From the NCBI GenBank assembly GCA_028283745.1, contig JAPWJZ010000005.1, positions 62,001 through 126,000 of the forward strand: 64,000 nt of DNA. Reading direction: 5' to 3'. The DNA is from Micavibrio sp. (GTDB lineage: Bacteria; Pseudomonadota; Alphaproteobacteria; Micavibrionales; UBA2020). Shown piece by piece: positions 44,964 through 52,633 of the stretch. The notes beneath the pieces are model-generated. The model saw only the letters and a program-made list of their open reading frames with translations, was not told the DNA's origin and ran no database searches. Position 1 is the stretch's first letter, and each line of letters opens with the position of its first letter. A program made the position numbers and the translations under genes.

Positions 44964-45821
44964 ATGATGAAACTCAAAGACGTTATCGCTGCCCCGTTTA
45001 AACTTGAAATCATGGCGCTCCACTATGCGTGGAACGTCAGCATGTTCTTTCTGGTACTGCCGTCGCTGAACAGCGAAACCAGCGGCAGCCCGAAAAGCGC
45101 GCCGCTGAAGGTTTGGGAAGCCGGTCGCGACCTCTACGTCAAAGGCTTCGCGAAATTCCAGGTGGGTCAGATTAAAGCGCTGAGCAAGCTGGGCCTGCTG
45201 GGCGATGAAAACTTCATCGGTAAACGCGTGGACGATTACCTGCACTTCTCGATGGATCGCGACGCAGGCACGCCCAAGTTCATCGATAGCGTCATGAAGC
45301 TTAATGATTCCGGCGTGGTGTCGGACAGCTGGGCCGCAAGGATAATCGGCAAAGCCGCCCATTCCTCCGACCTTTCCTGCGCCTATGACCCGCAGACCAA
45401 GAGCTTCAGCGTTTTCCAAACCGTGACGGATGCGCAATACGAAACCATGAACCACACATGGGACAAGATGATCGACTGGGCAGCGGGAAAGGCAGAGCGT
45501 GTTCACACGCTTCAGGGCGACAGCCGCGACCGTCTTGCGCAAGGCATTGCGGATATTTTCCAGGAAACGCCGTTTGGCGAAGCGGAAAATGACTCCATCT
45601 TCGTACCGCACCGCGGGCGGGACAATGGCAGCCTCGCGGTCATTTTCAAAAAAGCCGTCGATGGCACGACGGGAGAAACCTATGCCGCAAACGCGTTCTG
45701 GTCCGGCACGACCTCCAGCCTCGCGACACAGCTGCGCACCCGCCGCATGGAGGAAGCCGATGAAATTGCCAATCATCTGGATGCCTACGCCGCCCGCGCC
45801 AAAAACGCGCCGAAGCTGTAA
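44964..45821 (+). CDS. hypothetical protein, probably metal-regulated
   Basis: 285 aa starting at the first of two adjacent ATGs (the second at 44967). No clear signal peptide; a mildly hydrophobic stretch at about 22-36 (W-N-V-S-M-F-F-L-V-L). The rest is soluble and mixed helical, with a single cysteine (L-S-C-A-Y-D-P) and no recognised motif. Tryptophans (W-E-A-G, S-D-S-W-A-A, H-T-W-D-K, A-F-W-S) are spread through it. Not assigned to any family. The Fur-like box in its promoter suggests a role in iron or manganese limitation. A strong terminator follows, so it is a single-gene unit. Confidence 0.65.
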   Translation: MMKLKDVIAAPFKLEIMALHYAWNVSMFFLVLPSLNSETSGSPKSAPLKVWEAGRDLYVKGFAKFQVGQIKALSKLGLLGDENFIGKRVDDYLHFSMDRDAGTPKFIDSVMKLNDSGVVSDSWAARIIGKAAHSSDLSCAYDPQTKSFSVFQTVTDAQYETMNHTWDKMIDWAAGKAERVHTLQGDSRDRLAQGIADIFQETPFGEAENDSIFVPHRGRDNGSLAVIFKKAVDGTTGETYAANAFWSGTTSSLATQLRTRRMEEADEIANHLDAYAARAKNAPKL

Positions 45822-45844
45822 AACTCGGCATTACTCGACGTCTG

Positions 45845-45884
45845 AAAAAAAATCGCCGCGCCGTTTGTCGCGGCGATTTTTTTT
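45845..45884 (+). terminator. terminator after the gene at 44964
   Basis: Sixteen-pair stem: left arm 45845-45860 (A-run then TCGCCGCG), right arm 45869-45884 (CGCGGCGA then T-run), 8-base loop. Confidence 0.92.
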
Positions 45885-46003
45885 GAACAGCACGCAACGG
45901 AAAATCACTCTCGCGCGTTAGTGAAACTAGCGTCAAAAGCATGTTGCGCCGCCGCATTTTTGCGCAGTCATATCAAACAGCTAGCGCGGTGTTATGGCTA
46001 TTT

Positions 46004-46037
46004 ATTAAGCTTTGACATTTCAATCCCAAAGCTTAAT
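46004..46037. promoter_or_regulatory. 11-base inverted repeat over the fadE promoter
   Basis: ATTAAGCTTTG (46004-46014) and CAAAGCTTAAT (46027-46037) are perfect complements with a 12-base spacer. The arms overlap the -35 and -10 hexamers, a position expected for a repressor operator. Confidence 0.6.
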
Positions 46038-46039
46038 TT
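46012..46039 (+). promoter_or_regulatory. fadE promoter
   Basis: Perfect TTGACA (46012-46017), 16-base spacer, TAATTT (46034-46039). Transcription near 46046 would leave a leader of about 104 bases. Confidence 0.45.
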
Positions 46040-46149
46040 ATTACCAAAGCAAAAACAAAAAACGGCAGTACGAAGGTGTAACGAAATACCTGCAGCAATG
46101 CGGGTTGAAGTCGAGTCTATCAACTTTTTAATCGAAGGAAGGCTACACA

Positions 46150-48417
46150 ATGGGACTTCGCAGTATGTTTGTTTCGGCATTCAAGAAAACAATGCCCCCC
46201 CTTTCCAGCACGGAAAAAGAAGCACTTGCTTCCGGCACCGTCGGCTGGGACGGCGAGCTGATGAGCGGCCGCCCCGACTGGTCTAAACTTTTCAAGTACG
46301 AAAAAGCCGAACTGAGCAAAGAGGAACAAGCCTTCCTCGATGGCCCGGTCGAAAAGCTTTGCAAAATTCTCGACAACTGGGAAATCCAGAAGCAGGACGA
46401 CCTTCCCGCCGAAGCATGGAAGATGATTAAAGAAGAAGGCTTCATGGGCCTGGAAATTCCGAAGGAATACGGCGGCCACGGTTTTTCTTCCAAGGCGCAT
46501 TCCGCCGTCGTCATGAAACTTGCATCGCGCAGCATTACCGCCGCTGTGACCGTTATGGTGCCGAACTCCCTCGGCCCAGCCGAGCTGATCGGCGAGTACG
46601 GCACGCAGGCACAAAAAGACTATTACCTGCCGCGCCTTGCCAACGGCACCGAAGTGCCCTGCTTTGGCCTGACCGCGCCTGACGCAGGTTCCGATGCCGG
46701 CGCGATCCCCGATCGCGGCGTCGTCTGCAAAAACGAAAAAGGCGAGCTTGGCATTAAAATCAACTGGGAAAAGCGCTACATTACGCTCGGCCCCATCGCC
46801 ACGCTGATCGGCCTTGCCTTCAAGCTGGAAGACCCGGACAACCTGCTCGGCAAAAACCAGAAGGACATGGGCATTACCGTCGCCCTCGTGCCGCGCGACC
46901 TGCCCGGCATTGAAATCGGCGACCGCCACAAACCGATGGACCTGCCCTTCCACAACGGCCCAAACAAGGGCAAAGACGTTTTCGTGCCGATCGAGAACAT
47001 CATCGGCGGTCCGGAACGCGCCGGCCAGGGCTGGCGCATGCTGATGGAGAGCCTTGCTGTTGGCCGCTCCCTCTCCCTGCCCGCTCTTTCCACGGCGGCA
47101 GCGCAGCTGTCCTCCTATGCGACGGGCGCATATTCCCGCACCCGCAAGCAGTTCGGCACCTCGATTTCCAACTTCGAGGGCATTGAAGAACCGCTGGGCC
47201 GCATGGCTGGTCTTACCTACATGATGAACGCTGCGCGCGAAGCGACCCTGCAAATGGTCGATGCCGGCGAACGTCCTGCAATCCCCTCCGCCATCCTGAA
47301 GTACCACCTGACGGAAGGTATGCGCACCATCGTCAACGATGCTATGGACATTCATGGCGGCAAGGCGATTTCCAACGGCCCGAACAACGTCTTCTCGACG
47401 CTGTATAAAGGCGTGCCGGTGGCAATTACGGTTGAGGGCGCGAACATTATGACCCGCAACCTCATCATCTTCGGTCAGGGCGCCGTTCGCGCGCACCCCT
47501 ACGTGCTGAAGGAACTGGATGCGCTGGAAGAGAAAGACCCGAAAAAAGCTTTCTCCCGCCTCACCAAAACCTTGGGCGCGCATATCTGGAACACCGTCAA
47601 AAGCACGGCGAAATCGATCGTCTATGGCTTTACCGGCGGTCGCGGCAGCCATGTGCCGAAAGGCGTTGATAAGGCGACGGCGAAATACTATCGCCAGATC
47701 AACCGCATTTCCGCTTCGTTTAACGTCGTTGCCGATGCATCGCTCGCGGTGCTCGGCGGCGGCCTGAAGAAGAAGGAACGCATTTCGGCCCGCATGGGTG
47801 ACGTGTACAGCAACATGTACCTGGCCTCGACCGTTCTTTGGTATTACGAAAAAAATGGCCAGCCGAAAGAAGATGCGCCCCTGGTGCATTGGGCTGTGCA
47901 GCACTGCCTGAACAACGCCGAAAAGGCGATGGACCAGGTCTTGCGCAACTACCCCAACAAGGTCGTCGGCACGCTGCTGCGTCCTGTCGTCTTCCCGACC
48001 GGCCGTCACCTCGATGCGCCGTCCGACAAGCTCGACAAGGCAGCGGCAGATACCATCCGCAACCCGGGGGCCGTTCGCGACCGTCTCACCAAAGGCATCT
48101 TCAAGCCGACGGATGAAAAAGACGCGCTCGGCCAGCTGGAAAAAGCTTTCCTCATGACGGTTGAAACCGAACCGCTGGAGAAAAAGCTGTATCTGGCGCA
48201 AAAGTCGAAAGCTATCGAACCTTCGGAAAAACGCAGCGAACTGCTGGCAGCCGCACAGGCCGCCGGCGTGCTGACGGAAGCCGAAGTGGGCAAGCTGAAA
48301 CAGGTGGATGCGCTGCGCAGTGCCGCCATCGCCGTGGATGCCTTCCCGCAGGAAAAGCCGCAAGCAGCAGCCGCGGCCGCACCCGAGAAAAAACCGGTAC
48401 CCCCGAAAGTCGCCTGA
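46150..48417 (+). CDS. fadE: acyl-CoA dehydrogenase FadE-type
   Basis: 755 aa, close to the size of the long FadE/YafH type rather than the 380-aa form. The acyl-CoA dehydrogenase core spans about 50-470 (E-I-P-K-E-Y-G-G-H-G, G-L-T-A-P-D-A-G-S-D-A-G, R-K-Q-F-G-T-S-I, D-I-H-G-G-K-A-I). A DUF1974-like C-terminal part follows, ending in an Ala/Pro/Glu tail. It performs the first step of fatty acid beta-oxidation. GGAAGG precedes the ATG. Inserted between gltX and gltA; acetyl-CoA from beta-oxidation feeds the citrate synthase encoded next. Confidence 0.93.
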   Translation: MGLRSMFVSAFKKTMPPLSSTEKEALASGTVGWDGELMSGRPDWSKLFKYEKAELSKEEQAFLDGPVEKLCKILDNWEIQKQDDLPAEAWKMIKEEGFMGLEIPKEYGGHGFSSKAHSAVVMKLASRSITAAVTVMVPNSLGPAELIGEYGTQAQKDYYLPRLANGTEVPCFGLTAPDAGSDAGAIPDRGVVCKNEKGELGIKINWEKRYITLGPIATLIGLAFKLEDPDNLLGKNQKDMGITVALVPRDLPGIEIGDRHKPMDLPFHNGPNKGKDVFVPIENIIGGPERAGQGWRMLMESLAVGRSLSLPALSTAAAQLSSYATGAYSRTRKQFGTSISNFEGIEEPLGRMAGLTYMMNAAREATLQMVDAGERPAIPSAILKYHLTEGMRTIVNDAMDIHGGKAISNGPNNVFSTLYKGVPVAITVEGANIMTRNLIIFGQGAVRAHPYVLKELDALEEKDPKKAFSRLTKTLGAHIWNTVKSTAKSIVYGFTGGRGSHVPKGVDKATAKYYRQINRISASFNVVADASLAVLGGGLKKKERISARMGDVYSNMYLASTVLWYYEKNGQPKEDAPLVHWAVQHCLNNAEKAMDQVLRNYPNKVVGTLLRPVVFPTGRHLDAPSDKLDKAAADTIRNPGAVRDRLTKGIFKPTDEKDALGQLEKAFLMTVETEPLEKKLYLAQKSKAIEPSEKRSELLAAAQAAGVLTEAEVGKLKQVDALRSAAIAVDAFPQEKPQAAAAAAPEKKPVPPKVA

Positions 48418-48447
48418 TAGCGGCCTCCCAGTACCGTAATCATAACG

Positions 48448-48485
48448 AGAACGCCGCGGTTTCAAACCCGCGGCGTTCTTCTTTT
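48448..48485 (+). terminator. terminator after fadE
   Basis: AGAACGCCGCGG (48448-48459) pairs with CCGCGGCGTTCT (48468-48479), 8-base loop, followed by a T-rich end. Confidence 0.85.
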
Positions 48486-48533
48486 GCAACAGTGTTTAAA
48501 ACCCTGGGATATTTCGAAAAATCACTGTTGCAA
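48484..48533. repeat. 11-base inverted repeat upstream of gltA
   Basis: TTGCAACAGTG (48484-48494) and CACTGTTGCAA (48523-48533) are perfect complements, 28 bases apart. The right arm shares bases with the gltA operator-like dyad at 48531-48551. Confidence 0.6.
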
Positions 48534-48551
48534 TGCGTCATTAGCGCATTG
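48531..48551. promoter_or_regulatory. operator-like dyad at the gltA -35
   Basis: CAATGCG (48531-48537) and CGCATTG (48545-48551), 7-base spacer. The right arm ends inside the -35 hexamer. Confidence 0.5.
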
Positions 48552-48577
48552 AAATTACGCCGGTCGTCACCTATTAT
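48549..48577 (+). promoter_or_regulatory. gltA promoter
   Basis: TTGAAA (48549-48554), 17-base spacer, TATTAT (48572-48577). Five of six matches in each hexamer. The leader would be about 53 bases. Confidence 0.65.
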
Positions 48578-48636
48578 TAACCTCATGAAATTACACTGCA
48601 CTGAACTGCAGGCTCAAAACACCACAGGGGAATAAA

Positions 48637-49947
48637 ATGGGCAACGCGCCGCAAATTAAAAAAACAGTCACGCTGACCGACAATGAAACCGGCAAGACGT
48701 ATGAATTTCCGATCGTCGACGGCTCCGAAGGTCCCCGCGTCATCGACATCCGCAAGCTCTATGCCGAAACCGGTATGTTCACCTATGACCCCGGCTTTAC
48801 TTCTACCGCATCGTGCGAAAGCGGCCTGACGTATATCGACGGCGACCAGGGTATCCTTTTACACCGTGGCTACTCCATTAAAGACCTCGCCGAAAAATCG
48901 GACTTCCTTGAAGTCTGCCACCTGCTGCTGAACGGCGAACTGCCGAACCCCGCGCAGAAAAAAGAATTCAACCACCTCGTCACAATGCACACAATGGTGC
49001 ATGAACAAATGCAGTTCTTCTTCCGCGGTTTCCGCCGCGACAGCCACCCGATGGCTGTGATGGTCGGCTGCGTCGGCGCACTTTCCGCCTTCTACCATGA
49101 CTCGCTGAACATTGACGATCCCAAGCAGCGCGAAATTGCCGCCTTCCGCCTGATTGCGAAAGTGCCGACGATTGCGGCGATGGTTTATAAATACTCCATC
49201 GGCCAGCCGTTCATGTACCCGCGCAACGACCTCAGCTATGCCGAAAACTTCCTCTACATGACCTTCGGCGTGCCGAGCGAACCGTATAAAATCAACCCCA
49301 TCCTCGCCCGCGCGATGGACCGCATCTTTATCCTGCACGCGGACCACGAGCAGAACGCGTCGACCTCGACCGTCCGCCTTGCCGGCTCGTCGCGCGCCAA
49401 CCCGTTTGCCTGCATTGCATCCGGTATCGCGTCGCTCTGGGGCCCGGCGCACGGCGGCGCCAACGAAGCCGTTCTCGCCATGCTGAACCAGATCGGCGAC
49501 AAGAGCCGCATTCCTGAATTCATCGCGCGCTCGAAAGACAAGAACGACAGCTTCCGCCTGATGGGCTTCGGTCACCGCGTTTACAAAAACTACGACCCCC
49601 GCGCCCAGATCATGCGCGACACCTGCTACGAGGTCCTGAAAGAACTCAACATCAAGGACCCGCTGCTGGAACTCGCGATGGAGCTCGAAAAAATCGCCCT
49701 GTCCGACCCCTACTTCATTGAGAAGAAACTCTACCCCAACGTGGACTTCTATTCCGGCATCATCCTGAAGGCCATGGGCTTCCCGACGAACATGTTCACC
49801 GTGCTGTTCGCCGTCGCCCGTACCGTCGGCTGGATTTCGCAGTGGAACGAGATGATCCAGGAATCCTCGCAGAAAATCGGCCGCCCGCGCCAGCTCTACA
49901 CCGGCCCGGTCAACCGCGAATTCATCCCGATGGACAAGCGCAAATAA
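48637..49947 (+). CDS. gltA: citrate synthase
   Basis: 436 aa, the type II (large, NADH-sensitive hexamer) form by length and start. Catalytic region: [28 protein letters not shown] and the C-terminal G-R-P-R-Q-L-Y-T-G. Condenses acetyl-CoA and oxaloacetate. CAGGGGAA ribosome site before the ATG. The upstream region has an unusual set of inverted repeats. Confidence 0.98.
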   Translation: MGNAPQIKKTVTLTDNETGKTYEFPIVDGSEGPRVIDIRKLYAETGMFTYDPGFTSTASCESGLTYIDGDQGILLHRGYSIKDLAEKSDFLEVCHLLLNGELPNPAQKKEFNHLVTMHTMVHEQMQFFFRGFRRDSHPMAVMVGCVGALSAFYHDSLNIDDPKQREIAAFRLIAKVPTIAAMVYKYSIGQPFMYPRNDLSYAENFLYMTFGVPSEPYKINPILARAMDRIFILHADHEQNASTSTVRLAGSSRANPFACIASGIASLWGPAHGGANEAVLAMLNQIGDKSRIPEFIARSKDKNDSFRLMGFGHRVYKNYDPRAQIMRDTCYEVLKELNIKDPLLELAMELEKIALSDPYFIEKKLYPNVDFYSGIILKAMGFPTNMFTVLFAVARTVGWISQWNEMIQESSQKIGRPRQLYTGPVNREFIPMDKRK

Positions 49948-49992
49948 GCGCTGTCCTGACGGACGACTTCCGACGTGAGATAAAGGGGATTT

Positions 49993-51000
49993 TCAGTACC
50001 AGACGGATTTCGTCTTGTGTGTCGGCTTTGCGTAAATGCCGGACTCATATCCCCTATTCCAGATGATATGGTCGAGATTGACGGCTGTTACGGCATGGCC
50101 GGCGTCTTCTGCCGCCTTGCGCATCAGCTCTATTCCATGCACGCCGGCGGCGCGGATTTCGGTTTCTTCTTCAGACCCGCGCGGAATTTCAATGCCCGCC
50201 TCAATCCGGTGCAGAACATCATCGCTATAGGTCACAATGCCATCATGGCGCAGCACGTGCGGCACCATGTTGTCGGCAAAGCATGTCAGCCGGTCCATGT
50301 CGGTGAAGGCGGCTGGCGGCTTACCCTGCAGGGCCAGTTGCATATCCGCCGCCAAAATCTGCGCGCGCTTGTAAAACGGCACTTCCTGCCCGCGGTAAAT
50401 AGCCACATCGCGGAACGTCGGCCAATCGGCGACAAGCTCAACCAGCGCTTCAGCCGAATTTCCGGCCGCGGCCAGCAGCTGCATGACATCGCCGCTATAG
50501 CGGTTCAACATCTGCAGGCCAGTTACCTGCAGGTGATTGGCGAAAAGCGCCATCAGCGCGTCCAGCTGCGGCGCGGCAGACATGGGAATGGCGAAAACAT
50601 CGTGGCAGTCAATGGCGGTCACTTCCGCCCATTTCTCCGGCGTGTTCAGGCGGTTTTCGGCAAAGGCTTTTTTTAGCGCGCCCGCCACCACGGTATATTC
50701 AAGCGACACGCCCGCTGCCTGAGCTATGCCGAAGTAGCCGGAGCCGAAATTGACGCTATCAAGCGCCAGCACATAAGCCACCGTTGCCGCAGGTTCGGCC
50801 TGCGACAGGAAGTGATGTTCCGGGTCCAGCGTCGTCACCAGCGGGTATTGCGCCAGCAGCCGCGCGACATAGTCCGGAATATTCTCGGCGTTAATGGCTA
50901 CATTTTCCGCCTGCGCCATAACCCACGCCGCCTGCTCCCGCACGGCATCCGCCAGGCGGTGTTGCTTGTTAACCTGTGACTGTGAGTTCGGCTGCGGCAT
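49993..51000 (-). CDS. queuosine salvage protein, queuosine 5'-phosphate N-glycosylase-like (Qng1/DUF2419)
   Basis: 335 aa, the full length of the DUF2419 family. Characteristic segments: L-D-S-V-N-F-G-S-G-Y-F, W-P-T-F-R-D, F-Y-K-R-A-Q-I-L, F-A-D-N-M-V-P-H-V-L-R-H-D-G-I and the C-terminal W-N-R-G-Y. Eukaryotic and some bacterial members release queuine from queuosine nucleotides so it can be reused for tRNA. Most bacteria make queuosine de novo, so a salvage enzyme suggests scavenging. Last in a coupled operon; its ATG shares a base with the preceding stop (TAATG). Confidence 0.8.
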   Translation of the reverse strand: MPQPNSQSQVNKQHRLADAVREQAAWVMAQAENVAINAENIPDYVARLLAQYPLVTTLDPEHHFLSQAEPAATVAYVLALDSVNFGSGYFGIAQAAGVSLEYTVVAGALKKAFAENRLNTPEKWAEVTAIDCHDVFAIPMSAAPQLDALMALFANHLQVTGLQMLNRYSGDVMQLLAAAGNSAEALVELVADWPTFRDVAIYRGQEVPFYKRAQILAADMQLALQGKPPAAFTDMDRLTCFADNMVPHVLRHDGIVTYSDDVLHRIEAGIEIPRGSEEETEIRAAGVHGIELMRKAAEDAGHAVTAVNLDHIIWNRGYESGIYAKPTHKTKSVWY

Positions 51001-51824
51001 TACTGCGTTGTCCTTTCGGCCTTCACGGCAGCATCAAGCCACTTAACAACATTAGGGCCAATGCGGAAGGTATAAAGGTTGTCATGGTTCGCGCCCGGCA
51101 CAAACATGAAGGTTTTTGGTTCATGCGCAGCGGCAAACAACTTTTTGCCGAATTGCAGCGGCACCACATTGTCGCGGTCGCCATGAATTTGCAGCAGGGC
51201 TGTTTTGATATCGCCAATTTTACTCACGCTGTCGTAACGGTCATGCATCAGCAGGTCGACCGGCAGGAAGCCATAGCGGAACTTGGCAACATCCGCCGTG
51301 CTGCTGAAGGCGGCTTCAAGAATAAGTTCGCGCGGCTGCATTTCTTTTGCCATTTGCACGGCAACGCCGGTGCCAAGGCTTTCGCCGTATACAACGAACT
51401 GTTCAGGTTTATAACCCTGCGCCTTTAGCCACGTAAAGGCCGCGCGGCCATCAGCAAACAATCCGGCTTCGGTCGGGGAACCGGGGTTGCCGCCGTAGCC
51501 GCGATATTCGCAAAGAAAAATGCCGTAGCCCGCATCCTTGAACAGTTTTGCCTTGCCTGCCATATGCACAAGGTTGCCAGCATTGCCATGGAAGAAAACA
51601 ATAACCTTGCCGCCCTTTTCTTTGGGTGGGGAAAACCACGCCACCAGCGACAAACCGTCCGCCGTTGATGTATGCACAGTCTCTACCGTCGCCCAGTTGG
51701 GCGCATCCAAAGCCTGCGTCGACGGGAAATACATCATGCGCCGCTGCTGGCTGTACATAAGGCCGCAAATGGCAAGGTATATTGCCAACAAAATAAGCAC
51801 TGCCGATATAATCGTCTTGCGCAT
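51000..51824 (-). CDS. membrane-anchored alpha/beta hydrolase (BEM46/ABHD13-like), copy 1
   Basis: 274 aa. N-terminal signal anchor (about 4-24), then Q-R-R-M-M-Y-F-P-S and a serine hydrolase domain: oxyanion region F-F-H-G-N-A-G-N, nucleophile S149 in G-E-S-L-G-T-G, Asp in H-G-D-R-D and His in G-A-N-H-D-N-L. Likely an esterase, lipase or depalmitoylase on the periplasmic face. Very similar to the gene just upstream (nucleophile at the same residue number), a recent tandem duplication. Start overlaps the previous stop by one base (TGATG). Confidence 0.88.
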   Translation of the reverse strand: MRKTIISAVLILLAIYLAICGLMYSQQRRMMYFPSTQALDAPNWATVETVHTSTADGLSLVAWFSPPKEKGGKVIVFFHGNAGNLVHMAGKAKLFKDAGYGIFLCEYRGYGGNPGSPTEAGLFADGRAAFTWLKAQGYKPEQFVVYGESLGTGVAVQMAKEMQPRELILEAAFSSTADVAKFRYGFLPVDLLMHDRYDSVSKIGDIKTALLQIHGDRDNVVPLQFGKKLFAAAHEPKTFMFVPGANHDNLYTFRIGPNVVKWLDAAVKAERTTQ

Positions 51825-52633
51825 CAGTTCGCCCCCTCCCGGTCAAGCCATTCGGTAACAAGCTCGGCGGCCTTATAGTCATACAGGTTGGTATGCGCAC
51901 CGCCGGAAATTTCGATGAATTCCTTGGGGTCGCGGGCGGCGGCAAAAAGCTTTTTGCCGAAGCGGATGTTGATGGTTTCATCCGCATCGCCGTGTATGAT
52001 CAGCAGGCGGGTTTTAAGTTTTGAAATTTTGGCGGCGCTGTCAAACGTGTCATGCATCAGCGCATTGACAGGCACAAAGGGGTAACGCGCCCGCGCCACA
52101 TCCGCGGTGCTGGAAAATGGCGCTTCCAGAATGACGAAGCCCGCCGCCGTTTCAAGCGCCATTTGTACCGCAACGCCGGTGCCGAGGCTTTCACCGTACA
52201 GCACCAACTGGCGCTTGGCGTAGCCTTGTTCTGCCAGCCAGCGCAGGCCGGCGCGGGCATCTTCATAAAGCCCCTGCTCCGTCGGCGTGCCGGGGTTACC
52301 GCCGTAGCCGCGATATTCGCACATGAAAACACCGTGCCCCTTGGCCATAAAGGCGGCGGCACGGTTGGCGCGGTCGCTGACATCCCCTGCGTTGCCATGA
52401 AAAATAACAACGACCCTGCCGCCCTTTCCGGCGGGCGGAGAAAACCACGCCGCAAGGTCAAGCCCGTCCTGCGTATGGACAACAACGGACATCATGCCGG
52501 AAAGACCTGCGGCTGCAGGCGTGCCCAGCTTTTGTGATGAGGGAAAATACATCATGCGTCGCTGCAGCGCATAAAGGAGGAAGAGGAAGATGGAATAGCC
52601 AAGGGCGAGGAACAGGAAGCCGCGCACCAGCAT
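51824..52633 (-). CDS. membrane-anchored alpha/beta hydrolase (BEM46/ABHD13-like), copy 2
   Basis: 269 aa with the same plan as copy 1: signal anchor (about 4-22), Q-R-R-M-M-Y-F-P-S-S, I-F-H-G-N-A-G-D, C-E-Y-R-G-Y-G-G-N-P-G, S149 in G-E-S-L-G-T-G, H-G-D-A-D-E-T and G-G-A-H-T-N-L. The TGATG overlap links it to the ABC exporter before it and to copy 1 after it. Together with a lipid-flippase-like exporter this suggests handling of lipids or acylated compounds, but the substrate is unknown. Confidence 0.88.
   Translation of the reverse strand: MLVRGFLFLALGYSIFLFLLYALQRRMMYFPSSQKLGTPAAAGLSGMMSVVVHTQDGLDLAAWFSPPAGKGGRVVVIFHGNAGDVSDRANRAAAFMAKGHGVFMCEYRGYGGNPGTPTEQGLYEDARAGLRWLAEQGYAKRQLVLYGESLGTGVAVQMALETAAGFVILEAPFSSTADVARARYPFVPVNALMHDTFDSAAKISKLKTRLLIIHGDADETINIRFGKKLFAAARDPKEFIEISGGAHTNLYDYKAAELVTEWLDREGAN

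Larger units (their letters stand above)
45885..46149. other. intergenic region upstream of fadE
   Basis: Part of the only gap over 300 bases (45822-46149). After the terminator it holds no convincing ORF or RNA gene. The last 150 bases are AT-rich and carry the fadE promoter with its inverted repeat and a leader of about 100 bases. Confidence 0.6.

Noticed and set aside
45885..46000. possible small RNA in the longest gap
   Set aside because: No promoter-terminator pair and no stable conserved-looking hairpin besides the terminator already listed.
46120..48489. 789-codon open frame on the minus strand opposite fadE
   Set aside because: Antisense shadow of a GC-rich gene: low-complexity His/Arg/Phe-rich product, no motif, and fadE on the other strand is a clear family member.
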